Notes: generated from the sequence alone by a model not told the origin. A stretch of 23,863 nt of DNA from CAZMCT01 sp964564785 (GCA_964564785.1 CAZMCT010000056.1:1-23863); one strand, 5' to 3'; positions 8,054 through 16,091 are shown, counted from the stretch's first letter. Numbers and translations are program-made.

Positions 8054-8181
8054 CGGGTGGCACGGTCCGAAGGTCGCTCCGGCGACCGTGGGGCCGTGGT
8101 CGCAGCGTGTCGGGGTCGTTCCCGCGCTTGCAGGATTGCCACGGCCCCTCGCGGCCGCGCCGCGCCGGACCGTGCCGCCCG
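8054..8181. repeat. nested inverted-repeat element between the cys and thi operons
   Basis: Three stems nest within 128 bp. The outer arms 8054-8069 and 8166-8181 pair over 16 positions with a single G-T wobble. Inside lie a 6-bp hairpin with a TCCG loop (8072-8087) and perfect 10-bp arms 8090-8099 (GGGGCCGTGG) and 8139-8148. A GCGGCCGC palindrome lies at 8151-8158. The element sits 51 bp past the cysA stop and just behind the thiS promoter. The branched shape suggests a dispersed REP/MITE-like sequence or a structured transcript end. It has no T-run, so it is not a classical terminator. Confidence 0.72.
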
Positions 8182-8232
8182 GACTCCCGCAGTGCCTGGC
8201 CCCTTTGTTGAACGGGCGGTCGGGCTTCCGCG

Positions 8233-9306
8233 TCACCCCGCCGCCTGCACGTTGTGCGTGAAGACGCGGATCTCGCGCGGCCGCACGTACACGCGCCGGC
8301 CGACCGCGACCTCCAGCCCGCGATAGCGCTCCTGCGACATCTCGACGTGAATCGTCTCGCCCGCGGCGCTGAGCAGCTCGATCTTCACCTGCGGGCCGGC
8401 CGCGTTGATCCGCACGATCGTGCCCTCAAGCAGCGTGTCGTCGTGCGGGGTGACGGCGATCTCCAGGTCGTGCGGCCGGACGAAGCCGCGCAGCTCGAGC
8501 GAGCCGGTCAGCGGCCCGGCCGGCAGGTCGGTCTGGTACGCGCCAAAGGTGGCCTTCTCGCCTTCGGCCCGGCCGTGAAAGACGTTCACATGGCCGAGGA
8601 AGTGCAGCACGAACTCGCTCGCCGGCTGGTGGAAGACCTCTTCGGGCGTGCCGACCTGCTCGATGCGGCCGGCGTTCATCACGACCACGCGGTCGGCGAC
8701 CTCGAGGGCTTCCTCCTGGTCGTGGGTGACGAGCACGCCGGTGACGTTGATCTCGCCGTGCAGGCGGCGAAGCCAGCGTCGCAGTTCGGCCCGCACCTGG
8801 GCGTCGAGGGCGCCGAACGGCTCATCCAGCAGGAGCACCTTGGGTTCGACGGCCAGCGCGCGGGCCAGAGCGACGCGTTGCCGCTGACCGCCGGAGAGCT
8901 GACCGGGGTAGCGGCCGGCGAGCCATTCGAGCTGCACCAGCTCGAGCAGTCGGCGGACGCGGGCGCGGATTTCGCTCCGCGGCGGGCGGCGGCGGCGCGG
9001 CAAGACGCGCAGGCCGAAAGCGACGTTGTCAAAGACCGTCATGTGGCGGAACAGCGCATAGTGCTGGAAGACGAACCCGACGCGGCGGTCCTGGACGCGG
9101 CGGGTGGTCGCATCCTGGCCGTGAAAGAGGATGGATCCGCGGTCGGGCGCCTCCAGTCCGGCGATAATCCGCAGGAGCGTGGTCTTGCCGGAGCCGGATG
9201 GGCCGAGCAGCGCGACCAGCTCGCCGTCGCGGATCTCGAGCGAAACGTCGTCGAGGGCCCGGAAGGTCCCGAAGGTCTTGGTCACGTTGCGGACTTCAAT
9301 GCTCAT
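8233..9306 (-). CDS. cysA: sulfate/thiosulfate ABC transporter ATP-binding protein
   Basis: CysA is the ATPase that powers sulfate uptake through the CysT-CysW channel. The 357-residue protein has Walker A GPSGSGKTT near residues 35-43, signature LSGGQRQRVALARAL at 137-151, Walker B VLLLDEPFGALD at 157-168 and the switch histidine in LVTHDQEEAL at 192-201. A C-terminal TOBE-like regulatory domain contains GFVRPHDLEI, as in CysA proteins. The insert around residues 103-111 is arginine and proline rich. It is the last gene of the minus-strand sulfate operon, 125 bases after cysW. The ATG at 9306 lacks a clear Shine-Dalgarno site. Molybdate or spermidine transport is the alternative for this ATPase family, but the neighbours fix the substrate as sulfate or thiosulfate. 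Confidence 0.94.
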   Translation of the reverse strand: MSIEVRNVTKTFGTFRALDDVSLEIRDGELVALLGPSGSGKTTLLRIIAGLEAPDRGSILFHGQDATTRRVQDRRVGFVFQHYALFRHMTVFDNVAFGLRVLPRRRRPPRSEIRARVRRLLELVQLEWLAGRYPGQLSGGQRQRVALARALAVEPKVLLLDEPFGALDAQVRAELRRWLRRLHGEINVTGVLVTHDQEEALEVADRVVVMNAGRIEQVGTPEEVFHQPASEFVLHFLGHVNVFHGRAEGEKATFGAYQTDLPAGPLTGSLELRGFVRPHDLEIAVTPHDDTLLEGTIVRINAAGPQVKIELLSAAGETIHVEMSQERYRGLEVAVGRRVYVRPREIRVFTHNVQAAG

Positions 9307-9431
9307 CGCTGGCTCAGCAAGAAGGTGCCCAATGAGCGGGTGACGGGCGGTGCGTCACCGCGCGGCCTCAGCACCCTTCGTCGCTCGGTCACCTTGCGGC
9401 CTTGTCACTCCGCTCCATGGCGCGGCAGGCC

Positions 9432-10367
9432 TCATCCACGCTCCGCTACCCGTGGGTTTCTTGTGCCCCGGGTTACGTTGTCACCATCGCGCACGCAGCC
9501 GCGGCGCGTGTTCCACTCGACCAGACTCTTGGCCGCCAGCGTCACCAGCGAGAGCAGGGCCAGCAGCGAGGCGACCGCGAACGCGCCGACGAAATTGTAC
9601 TCGTTGTAGAGGATCTCGACGTGCAGCGTCATCGTGTTCGTGAGCCCGCGGATGTGGCCCGAGACGACCGAGACGGCCCCGAATTCACCCATCGCCCGGG
9701 CGTTGCACAGGATCACGCCGTACAGCAGGCCCCACTTGATGTTCGGCAGCGTGACGCGGAAAAACGTCTGCCAGCCGCGGGCGCCGAGCACCACCGCGGC
9801 CTCCTCCTCCTCGGTTCCCTGGGCCTGCATGAGCGGGATCAGCTCGCGGGCCACCAGCGGGCACGTGACGAACAGCGTCGCCAGCACGATCCCCGGCACG
9901 GAAAAGATGATCTGGATGTCGTGCGCTTCCAGCCACGGCCCCAGCCAGCCCCGCAGCCCGAAGATCAACACGTAGATCAGCCCGCTGATCACCGGCGAGA
10001 CGGCGAACGGCAGGTCGATCAGTGTCAGCAGCAGGCTCTTGCCGGGGAAGTCGAACTTCGCGATTGCCCAAGCGGCCGCGATTCCGAACAGCATGTTGAG
10101 CGGGACGCTGATGCCCGCGGTCAGCAACGTGAGGCGGATCGCGGCCCGCGCGTCCGGGTCGCGCAGCGCCTCGAAGTACGCCCCCAGACCCCGCTCGAGC
10201 GCCTGGACAAACACGGTCACGACCGGCAGCACCAGGAACAGCACCACGAAGCCGAGCGCCGCCGCCAGGAGTAGCAGGCGCGCGTACAGCGGGTCGGCGC
10301 CGACCTGTCGCCCGCCGGCAAGCGGCCGCGGCCTCGCAACCGGCACATCCCGTGTGGCGTGGGTCAT
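9432..10367 (-). CDS. cysW: sulfate ABC transporter permease CysW
   Basis: This is the second permease subunit of the sulfate importer, 311 residues. About six hydrophobic helices can be traced, beginning near residue 35 with a long leucine and valine run. Family landmarks include FDFPGKSLLLTLIDLPFAV, SPVISGLIYVL, the cytoplasmic coupling (EAA) loop with EEEAAVVLGARGWQTFFRV, and RAMGEFGAVSVVSGHIRG. The ATG at 10367 lies 5 bases after the cysT stop, with GGGAG upstream in the end of cysT. The open frame continues far upstream but overlaps cysT, so the shorter start is chosen. The C-terminal tail after LVEW is longer and more polar than I would expect. The gene is co-oriented with cysT and cysA. 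Confidence 0.94.
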   Translation of the reverse strand: MTHATRDVPVARPRPLAGGRQVGADPLYARLLLLAAALGFVVLFLVLPVVTVFVQALERGLGAYFEALRDPDARAAIRLTLLTAGISVPLNMLFGIAAAWAIAKFDFPGKSLLLTLIDLPFAVSPVISGLIYVLIFGLRGWLGPWLEAHDIQIIFSVPGIVLATLFVTCPLVARELIPLMQAQGTEEEEAAVVLGARGWQTFFRVTLPNIKWGLLYGVILCNARAMGEFGAVSVVSGHIRGLTNTMTLHVEILYNEYNFVGAFAVASLLALLSLVTLAAKSLVEWNTRRGCVRDGDNVTRGTRNPRVAERG

Positions 10368-10372
10368 GCGCG

Positions 10373-11287
10373 TCAGTCTCCCGCGGCCGGGGCGCGGCTG
10401 GCCGCCCAGCGCTGCAACAGGTTGATCGTCAGTAGCAGGATGAACGAAGCGATGAGCATCACCACCGCGATCGCGGTCGCCCCGGCATAGTCGTACTGCT
10501 CGAGCCGGTCGATGATCAGCAGCGGGGCGATCTCGGTCCGCATCTGGATGTTGCCGGCGATGAAGATCACCGACCCGTACTCGCCGATCGCCCGGGCCAT
10601 CGCCAGCGCAAACCCGGTCGCGAGCGCCGGCCGGATCTCCGGCAGGATCACGCGCCACAGCGTCTGCCAGCGGTTGGCCCCCAGACTGGCCGCGGCCTCC
10701 TCGATCTCCGCGTCCAGGTCCTCGAGCACCGGCTGCACCGTGCGGACCACGAACGGCAGCCCGACGAACGTCAGCGCCACCACGACGCCGAGCGGCGTGA
10801 ACGCGATCTGGAGCCCGTCGGGCAGCAGCCAGTGGTACGCGCGCGCAACTCCGCTCCAAGCCGGCAGCGCGGCCTCGATCCGGGCGTTCAGCGCCGCCAG
10901 CGGCCGGCCCAGCCAGCCGTTCGGCGCATAGAGGCTGGTCAGGGCGATCCCGGCCACCGCGGTCGGCAGGGCGAACGGCAAGTCGACGAGCGCGTCAATC
11001 ACCCGGCGGAACGGGAAGCGGTAGCGCACCAGAACCCACGCCAGGATCGTGCCGAAGACGGCGTTGAGCACGGCGGCGGCGAGCGAGGCGCCGAACGTCA
11101 GCCGGTAGGCGGCAAGCGCGCGCGGGGTGCTGATCGTGGACCAGAACTTGTCCCCGTCCATCGCGGCCGCCCGGACCAGCAGGCCGCCGAGCGGGACGAG
11201 GACCACAAGTGAGAAGTAAAGCAGCGCGTAACCCAGGGCCAGGCGGAAGCCGGGCAGAATACGGCGGCGGTGGGGGGCGGCTGGCAA
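10373..11287 (-). CDS. cysT: sulfate ABC transporter permease CysT
   Basis: This is the first permease subunit of the sulfate importer (also called CysU), 304 residues. It aligns by eye with the E. coli protein from the start: RRRILPGFRLALG, then DALVDLPFALPTAVAGIAL, SLYAPNGWLG, FVGLPFVVRTVQPVLEDL, the coupling-loop EEAAASLGANRWQTLWRVILPEI, and RAIGEYGSVIFIAGN. The TTG start at 11287 is supported by this alignment and by the 12-base distance to the sbp stop. The ribosome site is weak. The segment with ARIEAALPAWSGVARAYHWL appears longer than in E. coli and may enlarge one periplasmic loop. Confidence 0.94.
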   Translation of the reverse strand: MPAAPHRRRILPGFRLALGYALLYFSLVVLVPLGGLLVRAAAMDGDKFWSTISTPRALAAYRLTFGASLAAAVLNAVFGTILAWVLVRYRFPFRRVIDALVDLPFALPTAVAGIALTSLYAPNGWLGRPLAALNARIEAALPAWSGVARAYHWLLPDGLQIAFTPLGVVVALTFVGLPFVVRTVQPVLEDLDAEIEEAAASLGANRWQTLWRVILPEIRPALATGFALAMARAIGEYGSVIFIAGNIQMRTEIAPLLIIDRLEQYDYAGATAIAVVMLIASFILLLTINLLQRWAASRAPAAGD

Positions 11288-11299
11288 GGGGTGCTCGCG

Positions 11300-12307
11300 T
11301 TACTTCTGCTGGCAGATCTGGTCGAAGACGCCGCCCTCGGCGAAGTGCTGACGCTGGGCTTTTTCCCAGCCGCCGAATTCGCCGTCGATCGTGAACAGCT
11401 TCAGCGGGGGGAAGCGATCCTTGTGGGCGGCCGCGACCTCCGGGTTCCGCGGACGATAGTAGTGTTTGGCGACGAGCTCCTGTCCGGCCGGCGTGTACAG
11501 GAATTCGAGGTACGCGCGGGCGACTTCGGTGGTCTTGTGTTTCTCGGCAAACTTGTCGATCACCGCGACCGGCGGCTCGGCCAGGATGCTGACCGACGGC
11601 AGTACGATCTCGACCTTGTGCTTCCCGAGCTCGTTCAGGGCGAGCAGCGCTTCGTTCTCCCAGGCCAGCAGCACGTCGCCGATCCCGCGCTGCACGAAGG
11701 TTGTCGTGGCCGCGCGCGCTCCCGAATCGAGCACCGGGACATTCTTGAATAGCTGGGTCACGAACGCCCGAGCCTGCCGTTCGTCCCCGTCGAACTTGCG
11801 CTGCGCGTAGCCCCACACCGCCAGGTAGTTCCACCGGGCCCCACCCGAAGTCTTCGGGTTCGGCGTGATTACCCCGACCCCCGGCTTGACCAGGTCGTCC
11901 CAGTCCTTGATGCCCTTCGGGTTCCCCTTGCGAACCAGGAACACGATCGTGGACGTGTACGGCGTGCTGTTCTCGGGCAGCCGCGACTGCCACTCCTTCG
12001 GAAGCAATCCGCCGTGCTCGGCGATCGCGTCGATGTCGTACGCCAGCGCCAGCGTCACTACGTCGGCCTCAAGCCCCTCGATCACCGCCCGCGCCTGCTT
12101 GCCCGAGCCCCCGTGCGACTGCCGGATCGTCACCGTCTGCCCCGTCTTCTCCTTCCATTCCTTCGCGAACGCCGCATTCACGTCCTTGTACAGCTCACGC
12201 GTCGGGTCGTACGACACGTTCAGCAGCTCGATGTCCGCGCCCGCGGCGATGCTCAGGCCGCAGAGCGCGGCCGCCACTGCCGGTACAAACGACCGCACGA
12301 ATCTCAT
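11300..12307 (-). CDS. sbp: periplasmic sulfate-binding protein
   Basis: This solute-binding protein captures sulfate in the periplasm and delivers it to CysT-CysW. The 335-residue protein has a signal peptide (MRFVRSFVPAVAAALCGLSI, probable cleavage near residue 24). The mature part begins with IELLNVSYDPTRELY, the family signature, followed by IRQSHGGSGKQARAVIEGL and DVVTLALAYDIDAI. Later come PNPKTSGGARWNYLAVWGY and QRGIGDVLLAWENEA, which line the anion site. AGGGAG lies 6 bases before ATG 12307. The gene is 54 bp downstream of the RHH regulator gene and leads the transporter genes. Thiosulfate-binding CysP is a close relative and cannot be excluded. Confidence 0.94.
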   Translation of the reverse strand: MRFVRSFVPAVAAALCGLSIAAGADIELLNVSYDPTRELYKDVNAAFAKEWKEKTGQTVTIRQSHGGSGKQARAVIEGLEADVVTLALAYDIDAIAEHGGLLPKEWQSRLPENSTPYTSTIVFLVRKGNPKGIKDWDDLVKPGVGVITPNPKTSGGARWNYLAVWGYAQRKFDGDERQARAFVTQLFKNVPVLDSGARAATTTFVQRGIGDVLLAWENEALLALNELGKHKVEIVLPSVSILAEPPVAVIDKFAEKHKTTEVARAYLEFLYTPAGQELVAKHYYRPRNPEVAAAHKDRFPPLKLFTIDGEFGGWEKAQRQHFAEGGVFDQICQQK

Positions 12308-12361
12308 GCGTGGCTCCCTTCGCTCGGCTTTCCGGTCGGGGCCGGCCGCGCCCCCCGGTTT

Positions 12362-12601
12362 TCACTCGATATACCCCAGCGCCCGCAGTCGCTGGCGGAT
12401 CGCGTCGACCTCGCGCGCCGTCAGGCCCGGCGCCGGCGAGTCCAGCTTGCCGCCCGCGGCCACATCGCGCAGCACGTACGTCGCGAACTCCGTGACGCTG
12501 CGAAACCCCGTGTTGGCGATCAGTTCCGAGAGGCGGTCGTAGAGTTCGCCCGGAATCTTGAGCGTCACCATCCGGCGTCGAGGTGTCGGCTCCGTCGGCA
12601 C
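12362..12601 (-). CDS. ribbon-helix-helix DNA-binding protein, probable sulfate-operon regulator
   Basis: This 79-residue protein fits a CopG/Arc-type ribbon-helix-helix repressor. Strand MVTLKIP (residues 11-17) is followed by helix ELYDRLSELIANTG (19-32), the turn FRSVTEF and helix TEFATYVLRDVAAG. The tail LTAREVDAIRQRLRALGYIE forms a further helix. I recall this type, with a SVTEF turn and an LRALGY end, near sulfate-assimilation genes in other bacteria, but could not verify it. GTG 12601 is chosen because GGAG lies 6 bases upstream. It is the first gene of a run with sbp-cysT-cysW-cysA. Its promoter carries a two-copy palindromic repeat, so autoregulation and control of sulfate uptake are likely. 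The role is inferred from context. Confidence 0.85.
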   Translation of the reverse strand: MPTEPTPRRRMVTLKIPGELYDRLSELIANTGFRSVTEFATYVLRDVAAGGKLDSPAPGLTAREVDAIRQRLRALGYIE

Positions 12602-12606
12602 TGTGA

Positions 12607-12639
12607 CTCCAATAAGAGCCTCGTACGCTCCATTAGGAG
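12607..12639 (-). promoter_or_regulatory. two-copy operator-like repeat, CTCCAWTARGAG
   Basis: Copies at 12607-12618 (CTCCAATAAGAG) and 12628-12639 (CTCCATTAGGAG) match at 10 of 12 bases. Each is itself a palindrome with CTCC/GGAG-type arms. Their starts are 21 bp apart, two helical turns, so both face the same side of DNA. The second copy overlaps the -10 box and predicted transcription start. The first covers the ribosome binding site of the RHH gene. The arrangement fits cooperative binding of RHH dimers. Confidence 0.62.
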
Positions 12640-12665
12640 TGTAACGAAACTATCGTCCCTGTCAA
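12638..12665 (-). promoter_or_regulatory. sigma70-type promoter of the RHH-sbp-cysTWA operon
   Basis: On the minus strand a perfect TTGACA (12660-12665) is followed after 16 bases by TACACT (12638-12643). Transcription would start near 12631, giving a leader of about 30 bases to GTG 12601. The -10 box shares bases with the second operator copy. Confidence 0.68.
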
Positions 12666-12713
12666 GCGTCGAGTGCAGGTTTCGGGTTTGTCTGCCCAGT
12701 CGGAGGAACACAA

Positions 12714-12742
12714 TTGACTTGCCACGATGAGGACCTTAGGGT
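12714..12742 (+). promoter_or_regulatory. weak candidate promoter for the dockerin-type protein
   Basis: TTGACT at 12714-12719 and TAGGGT at 12737-12742 are separated by 17 bases, 83 bases before the start codon. The -35 is good but the -10 is poor. It points away from the sulfate-operon promoter. Confidence 0.28.
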
Positions 12743-12825
12743 GAGATTTGTGTCCGGCTTCGTCGGAGGTAAGCGGGCTTAGGCCCCACTCAGCCACCGG
12801 CTGGACCCGCTGGGAAGGAGACGGC

Positions 12826-15606
12826 ATGAAGCGCCGCAGAGGGCTGGGCTTATTCTTTGTAAGCTGCTATATAACAATATCTTATGCCGACTCGCCGCGC
12901 ACGTTCTGGGAATGGCGGGCCAGCACCTTCGACCCGGCGAGCCAGCACGAGGCGACCGTTATCGCGTACGAGGACGGGGAACTCCTCGTCGCTTGGTCGA
13001 GTCGCCGCCAGCAGGATGGCCGATCGGGCATCTATGCCCAGCGCTTCGCGGCCGATGGTACGCCAATCGGACTCGAAACCCCTCTCGGAGTCGCATCAGG
13101 ATTCCACCAGACGGAGCCCGCAGTCGCCGTTGATTCGCATGGAAGCGTTTGGGTCGTCTGGCAGGGCTATGGGAACGACGGCTCAGCCGGCGCGATCGTC
13201 GCTCGCCGGCTGGACCGCGAATTGCGCGGGCCTGCGGAATTCGTGATCAACACCGGGACCCGCGGGCACCAGTGCCAGCCTGCGTTGGCGACAAGCCGTG
13301 ACGGCCGCGTGTTGGTGACGTGGACTTCACAGGAGAGCGGCCGCAGCGCGGTGCGGGTCTGCGCGCGACTATACGGAGCAGACGGTGCGGCATATGGATC
13401 TGAGTGGTGCGTTTCTGGAGGGGGGGAGTCCGGTCTGAACCCGGCGGTGGCCGCGGGCGACGACGGCACGTGGGCGATCGCGTACAGCGCGTTTGATTCC
13501 GAGATGCAGCCGATGGGCGTGCGGGTACAGCGCCTGAGCGCGGACGGTGAGCGGCTCGGTGAGACGACGCCCGTGAGCGCTGCGGGGGCGATGAGCGCGG
13601 TGGAGCCGGCGATCGTGGCCGTTGCGGACGGGTGGCTGGTGGGCTGGCTGGAAGCGAGCGCGAGCGGCGACGGCCACGATGTGATGGTGCGCCGGCTGAC
13701 CTCTGGCGGGCTTCCCCGAGGTGAGGTCGAGCTGGTTTCGAGCGCGGGGGTGGGGCCGCAGAGCGGTGTAGCGCTCGCGGCTGCGGCGGACGGGCGGATA
13801 GCGGTCGCCTGGAATCAGCCGGACGGGGACGAGCAGGGGGTGTATGCCCGGGTGAGCGAACCGGGTGAATATCGCTGGGGGCCTGCGTTCCGCCTCACGG
13901 CGGCGCGGCAGGGCATGCAGAATCTGCGGGCGGCTGCGGGAAGCCGGCGGCTGGTGTACGGTCCGCAGGGACTGATTTGCGCGTGGAGCGGCGACGCGGG
14001 GCTGGGAGACAAGTCGAGCGCGAACGTGACGGTGGTCGCGGACGGGACGTGGCTGCCATCGGGGCCGCAGGGGGTTCAGCCGGGAATGGCGCCGGCCGGC
14101 GCGAGTGCCGAGTTCGCGGGCCCGCACATTCCGCCTTCGTTCGATCCGGCGCTGATTGACCCGGGCGAGCGAGAGGTGCAGCGCGGCACGACGTTCGGCT
14201 TCGACGGGATTCTGAACACGGGCTGGACTCCGCCCGATCCGCACATGGCCGTGGGTCCGGACCACATCGTGGTGATGGCGAACGGGCAGATCGCGTTCTA
14301 CGACAAGGACGGCAACCAGCAGTTTCAGGACCAGATCGAAGGAGCCGGAGGCTTTTGGGGCAGCGTGGGCGCGACCGATTTCGTGTTCGACCCGGAAGCG
14401 GTCTACGACGAGCTCAGCGGGCGGTTCTTCGTGATGGCCGCCGAGGCGTATGCGCCGCCCAACCAGACACGGTCGTATGTCCTGGTCGCGGTTTCGGACG
14501 ACAGCAACCCGAACGGCACGTGGTACAAGTATCGGTTCAACACCACATCGCTCGCGGGCAACCTGTTCGACTCGCCCAACATCGGGGTGGATGCGAACGT
14601 GGTGTACATCACGGGAGACGGGTTCGGCGTCAGCGCGAACTACCCCGTGTACACCTTCGACAAGGCCTCGCTGATGGTGGGCTTGCCGCCCGCCGTGCAG
14701 CGCTCGACCACGCTCGCGACCGCGACGCAGTCGGCCGGCATCCCGCCGGTGTCTTACGACAACCCCCCCGCGCTGTACATGATCGAGCACGCGGAGGGCA
14801 CGAACCGGAACTACGTGCGGCTGATCGCTCTGCGCGACCCGCTGGGCACCCCGCAGTTCACGACGGTCAACGTCACGGTGCCGGTCTACAGCGACCCGGG
14901 TCTGCCGCCGCAGCAGGGCACGACCGTTCGGCCCGAGACGTTCGACGCCCGGTTCTGGAGCGTGGCGTACCGCGACGGCTCGCTGTGGGCCACGCACCAC
15001 GTGAACAGCAGCCCGGTGCGGGCCCGCTGGTACCAGATCGCGATGAACGGCTGGCCCACCTCGGGCACCAACCCGCAGCTCGTGCAGTCCGGCGAGATCA
15101 CCACCGGCGCCGGCGTGCACACCTACTTCAGCGCGATCAGCGTCAACGAGCGCGGCGACGCGGCCGTCACCTGCGCGCGGAGCGGAACCACGCTCTTCAT
15201 CGGAATGCTGATGGCCTACCGCTACGCCAGCGATCCGCTCAACACGATGCGCACGCCCGTCCTGGTGCGCTCTAGCTCGGGCCCCTACAACACCGCCCGC
15301 TGGGGCGACTACGCGGCCGTCCAGCCCGACCCGGCCGTGCCCAACTGGTTCTGGGCGCACCACGAGTACGCCCTGGGCCAGAGCTGGCGGACCTGGGTGC
15401 AGCGGCTCGACCTGCCGCGCGGCGACGTGAACTGCGACGGCGTGGCCGACTTCGGCGACATCAATGTCTTCGTGCTGGCGCTGAGCGACCCCGCCACCTA
15501 TGCGGCGCTCTACCCGAACTGCCCGCTCGAGGCCCGCGACATCAACGGCGACGGCGCGCTGGATTTCGCCGACATCAACCCGTTCGTGGCGCTGCTCACG
15601 CAGTAG
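12826..15606 (+). CDS. secreted propeller-like protein with C-terminal dockerin-type domain
   Basis: The protein is 926 residues with a signal peptide (MKRRRGLGLFFVSCYITISYA). ATG 12826 has AAGGAG 5 bases upstream. Residues of roughly 30-420 contain repeated units of the form 'P-x-VA-x-DG-x-WVVAW ... G-x-YA/VR-x-L', consistent with blades of one beta-propeller. From about 445 to 860 a second region opens with TPPDPHMAVGPDHIVVMANGQIAFYDKDG and looks like another propeller. Residues 866-926 form a dockerin-like tail with two calcium loops, DVNCDGVADF and DINGDGALDF, each followed by a DIN helix. Such tails are abundant in Phycisphaerae. I see no catalytic motif and no cohesin partner. A role in surface attachment or extracellular binding is inference. 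Confidence 0.88.
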   Translation: MKRRRGLGLFFVSCYITISYADSPRTFWEWRASTFDPASQHEATVIAYEDGELLVAWSSRRQQDGRSGIYAQRFAADGTPIGLETPLGVASGFHQTEPAVAVDSHGSVWVVWQGYGNDGSAGAIVARRLDRELRGPAEFVINTGTRGHQCQPALATSRDGRVLVTWTSQESGRSAVRVCARLYGADGAAYGSEWCVSGGGESGLNPAVAAGDDGTWAIAYSAFDSEMQPMGVRVQRLSADGERLGETTPVSAAGAMSAVEPAIVAVADGWLVGWLEASASGDGHDVMVRRLTSGGLPRGEVELVSSAGVGPQSGVALAAAADGRIAVAWNQPDGDEQGVYARVSEPGEYRWGPAFRLTAARQGMQNLRAAAGSRRLVYGPQGLICAWSGDAGLGDKSSANVTVVADGTWLPSGPQGVQPGMAPAGASAEFAGPHIPPSFDPALIDPGEREVQRGTTFGFDGILNTGWTPPDPHMAVGPDHIVVMANGQIAFYDKDGNQQFQDQIEGAGGFWGSVGATDFVFDPEAVYDELSGRFFVMAAEAYAPPNQTRSYVLVAVSDDSNPNGTWYKYRFNTTSLAGNLFDSPNIGVDANVVYITGDGFGVSANYPVYTFDKASLMVGLPPAVQRSTTLATATQSAGIPPVSYDNPPALYMIEHAEGTNRNYVRLIALRDPLGTPQFTTVNVTVPVYSDPGLPPQQGTTVRPETFDARFWSVAYRDGSLWATHHVNSSPVRARWYQIAMNGWPTSGTNPQLVQSGEITTGAGVHTYFSAISVNERGDAAVTCARSGTTLFIGMLMAYRYASDPLNTMRTPVLVRSSSGPYNTARWGDYAAVQPDPAVPNWFWAHHEYALGQSWRTWVQRLDLPRGDVNCDGVADFGDINVFVLALSDPATYAALYPNCPLEARDINGDGALDFADINPFVALLTQ

Positions 15607-15640
15607 ACACGCTGCTGCGACTGCGATGCCGGGGACCGGG

Positions 15641-15668
15641 TTGACCGTGACCGCGTGCCCGCTATGTT
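15641..15668 (+). promoter_or_regulatory. candidate promoter inside the permease remnant
   Basis: TTGACC (15641-15646) and TATGTT (15663-15668) are spaced by 16 bases. The -10 ends 7 bases before ATG 15676, so a transcript from here would begin at or next to that ATG. It might serve phoH downstream as well as the remnant. Confidence 0.33.
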
Positions 15669-16053
15669 GGCCCGCATGCGCCGCCTGCTGCTCGTCATTC
15701 ACCTGGCTGTGTTGGCGGCCCTCGGTCCGCTGTTCCTCTTCACGGCCCTGGGCCTCGGCCTGCTGGTCTCCACCATCGCGCGGACCCAGCTCCAGGCGAT
15801 CCAGTTCGCGTTCATGATCATGCTGCCCTCGATCTTGCTCTCGGGCTTCGTGTTCCCGCGCGAGGCGATGCCGACGCCCATCTACGTGGTCACCTTCGCG
15901 ATCCCCGTGACCTACTTCATCGAGATCCTGCGCGGCATCATCCTCCGCTCGGCCGGCCTGCCCGACCTGCTGCCGCACGTGGTCGGCCTGGCGGTCTGCT
16001 GCGCCGCCATCCTCGGCCTGAGCGTGGCCCGCTTCCGCAAGCAGCTCGACTGA
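15655..16053 (+). pseudogene. C-terminal remnant of an ABC-2 type permease
   Basis: From about residue 20 the 132-residue frame matches the end of ABC-2 transporter permeases of the drug or polysaccharide exporter type. It runs LFTALGLGLLVSTIARTQLQAIQ, then a hydrophobic helix into LPSILLSGFVFPREAMP, then IPVTYFIEILRGIIL, a last helix, and the RFRKQLD terminus. Full-length members have about 370 residues with an N-terminal helix and a large periplasmic domain, all missing here. The preceding 48 bp after the dockerin gene show no sign of that part. The frame may start at GTG 15655 or ATG 15676, without a clear ribosome site. No ABC ATPase is adjacent. It is best read as a 5'-deleted gene, although expression of a short membrane protein cannot be excluded. 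Confidence 0.72.
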
Positions 16054-16076
16054 TGCGAGGCGCCCCCGTTTTCGGG

Positions 16077-16082
16077 TAAAAT
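16077..16082 (+). promoter_or_regulatory. candidate -10 box for phoH (leaderless)
   Basis: TAAAAT lies 9 bases before the phoH ATG and no Shine-Dalgarno site separates them. A transcript from here would have at most a few untranslated bases. No -35 hexamer is evident. Confidence 0.33.
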
Positions 16083-16091
16083 GCCCGCGCC

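Noticed and set aside
8008..8232. TPP riboswitch before thiS-thiG
   Set aside because: The CTGAGA and associated conserved THI-element motifs are absent and the predicted leader is only about 11 bases.
9339..9359. GGTGAC/GTCACC hairpin between cysW and cysA
   Set aside because: Six base pairs with a nine-base loop and no T-run; cysA continues the operon, so a terminator is unlikely.
4152..11216. A shared 13-mer CACAAGTGAGAAG at 4152 and 11204
   Set aside because: One copy is at the gmhA end and the other is inside cysT coding sequence; short enough to be chance.
13369..15978. An 869-codon open frame on the - strand
   Set aside because: It is antisense to the dockerin-type gene, His/Arg/Val rich and without motifs; an effect of high G+C codon structure.
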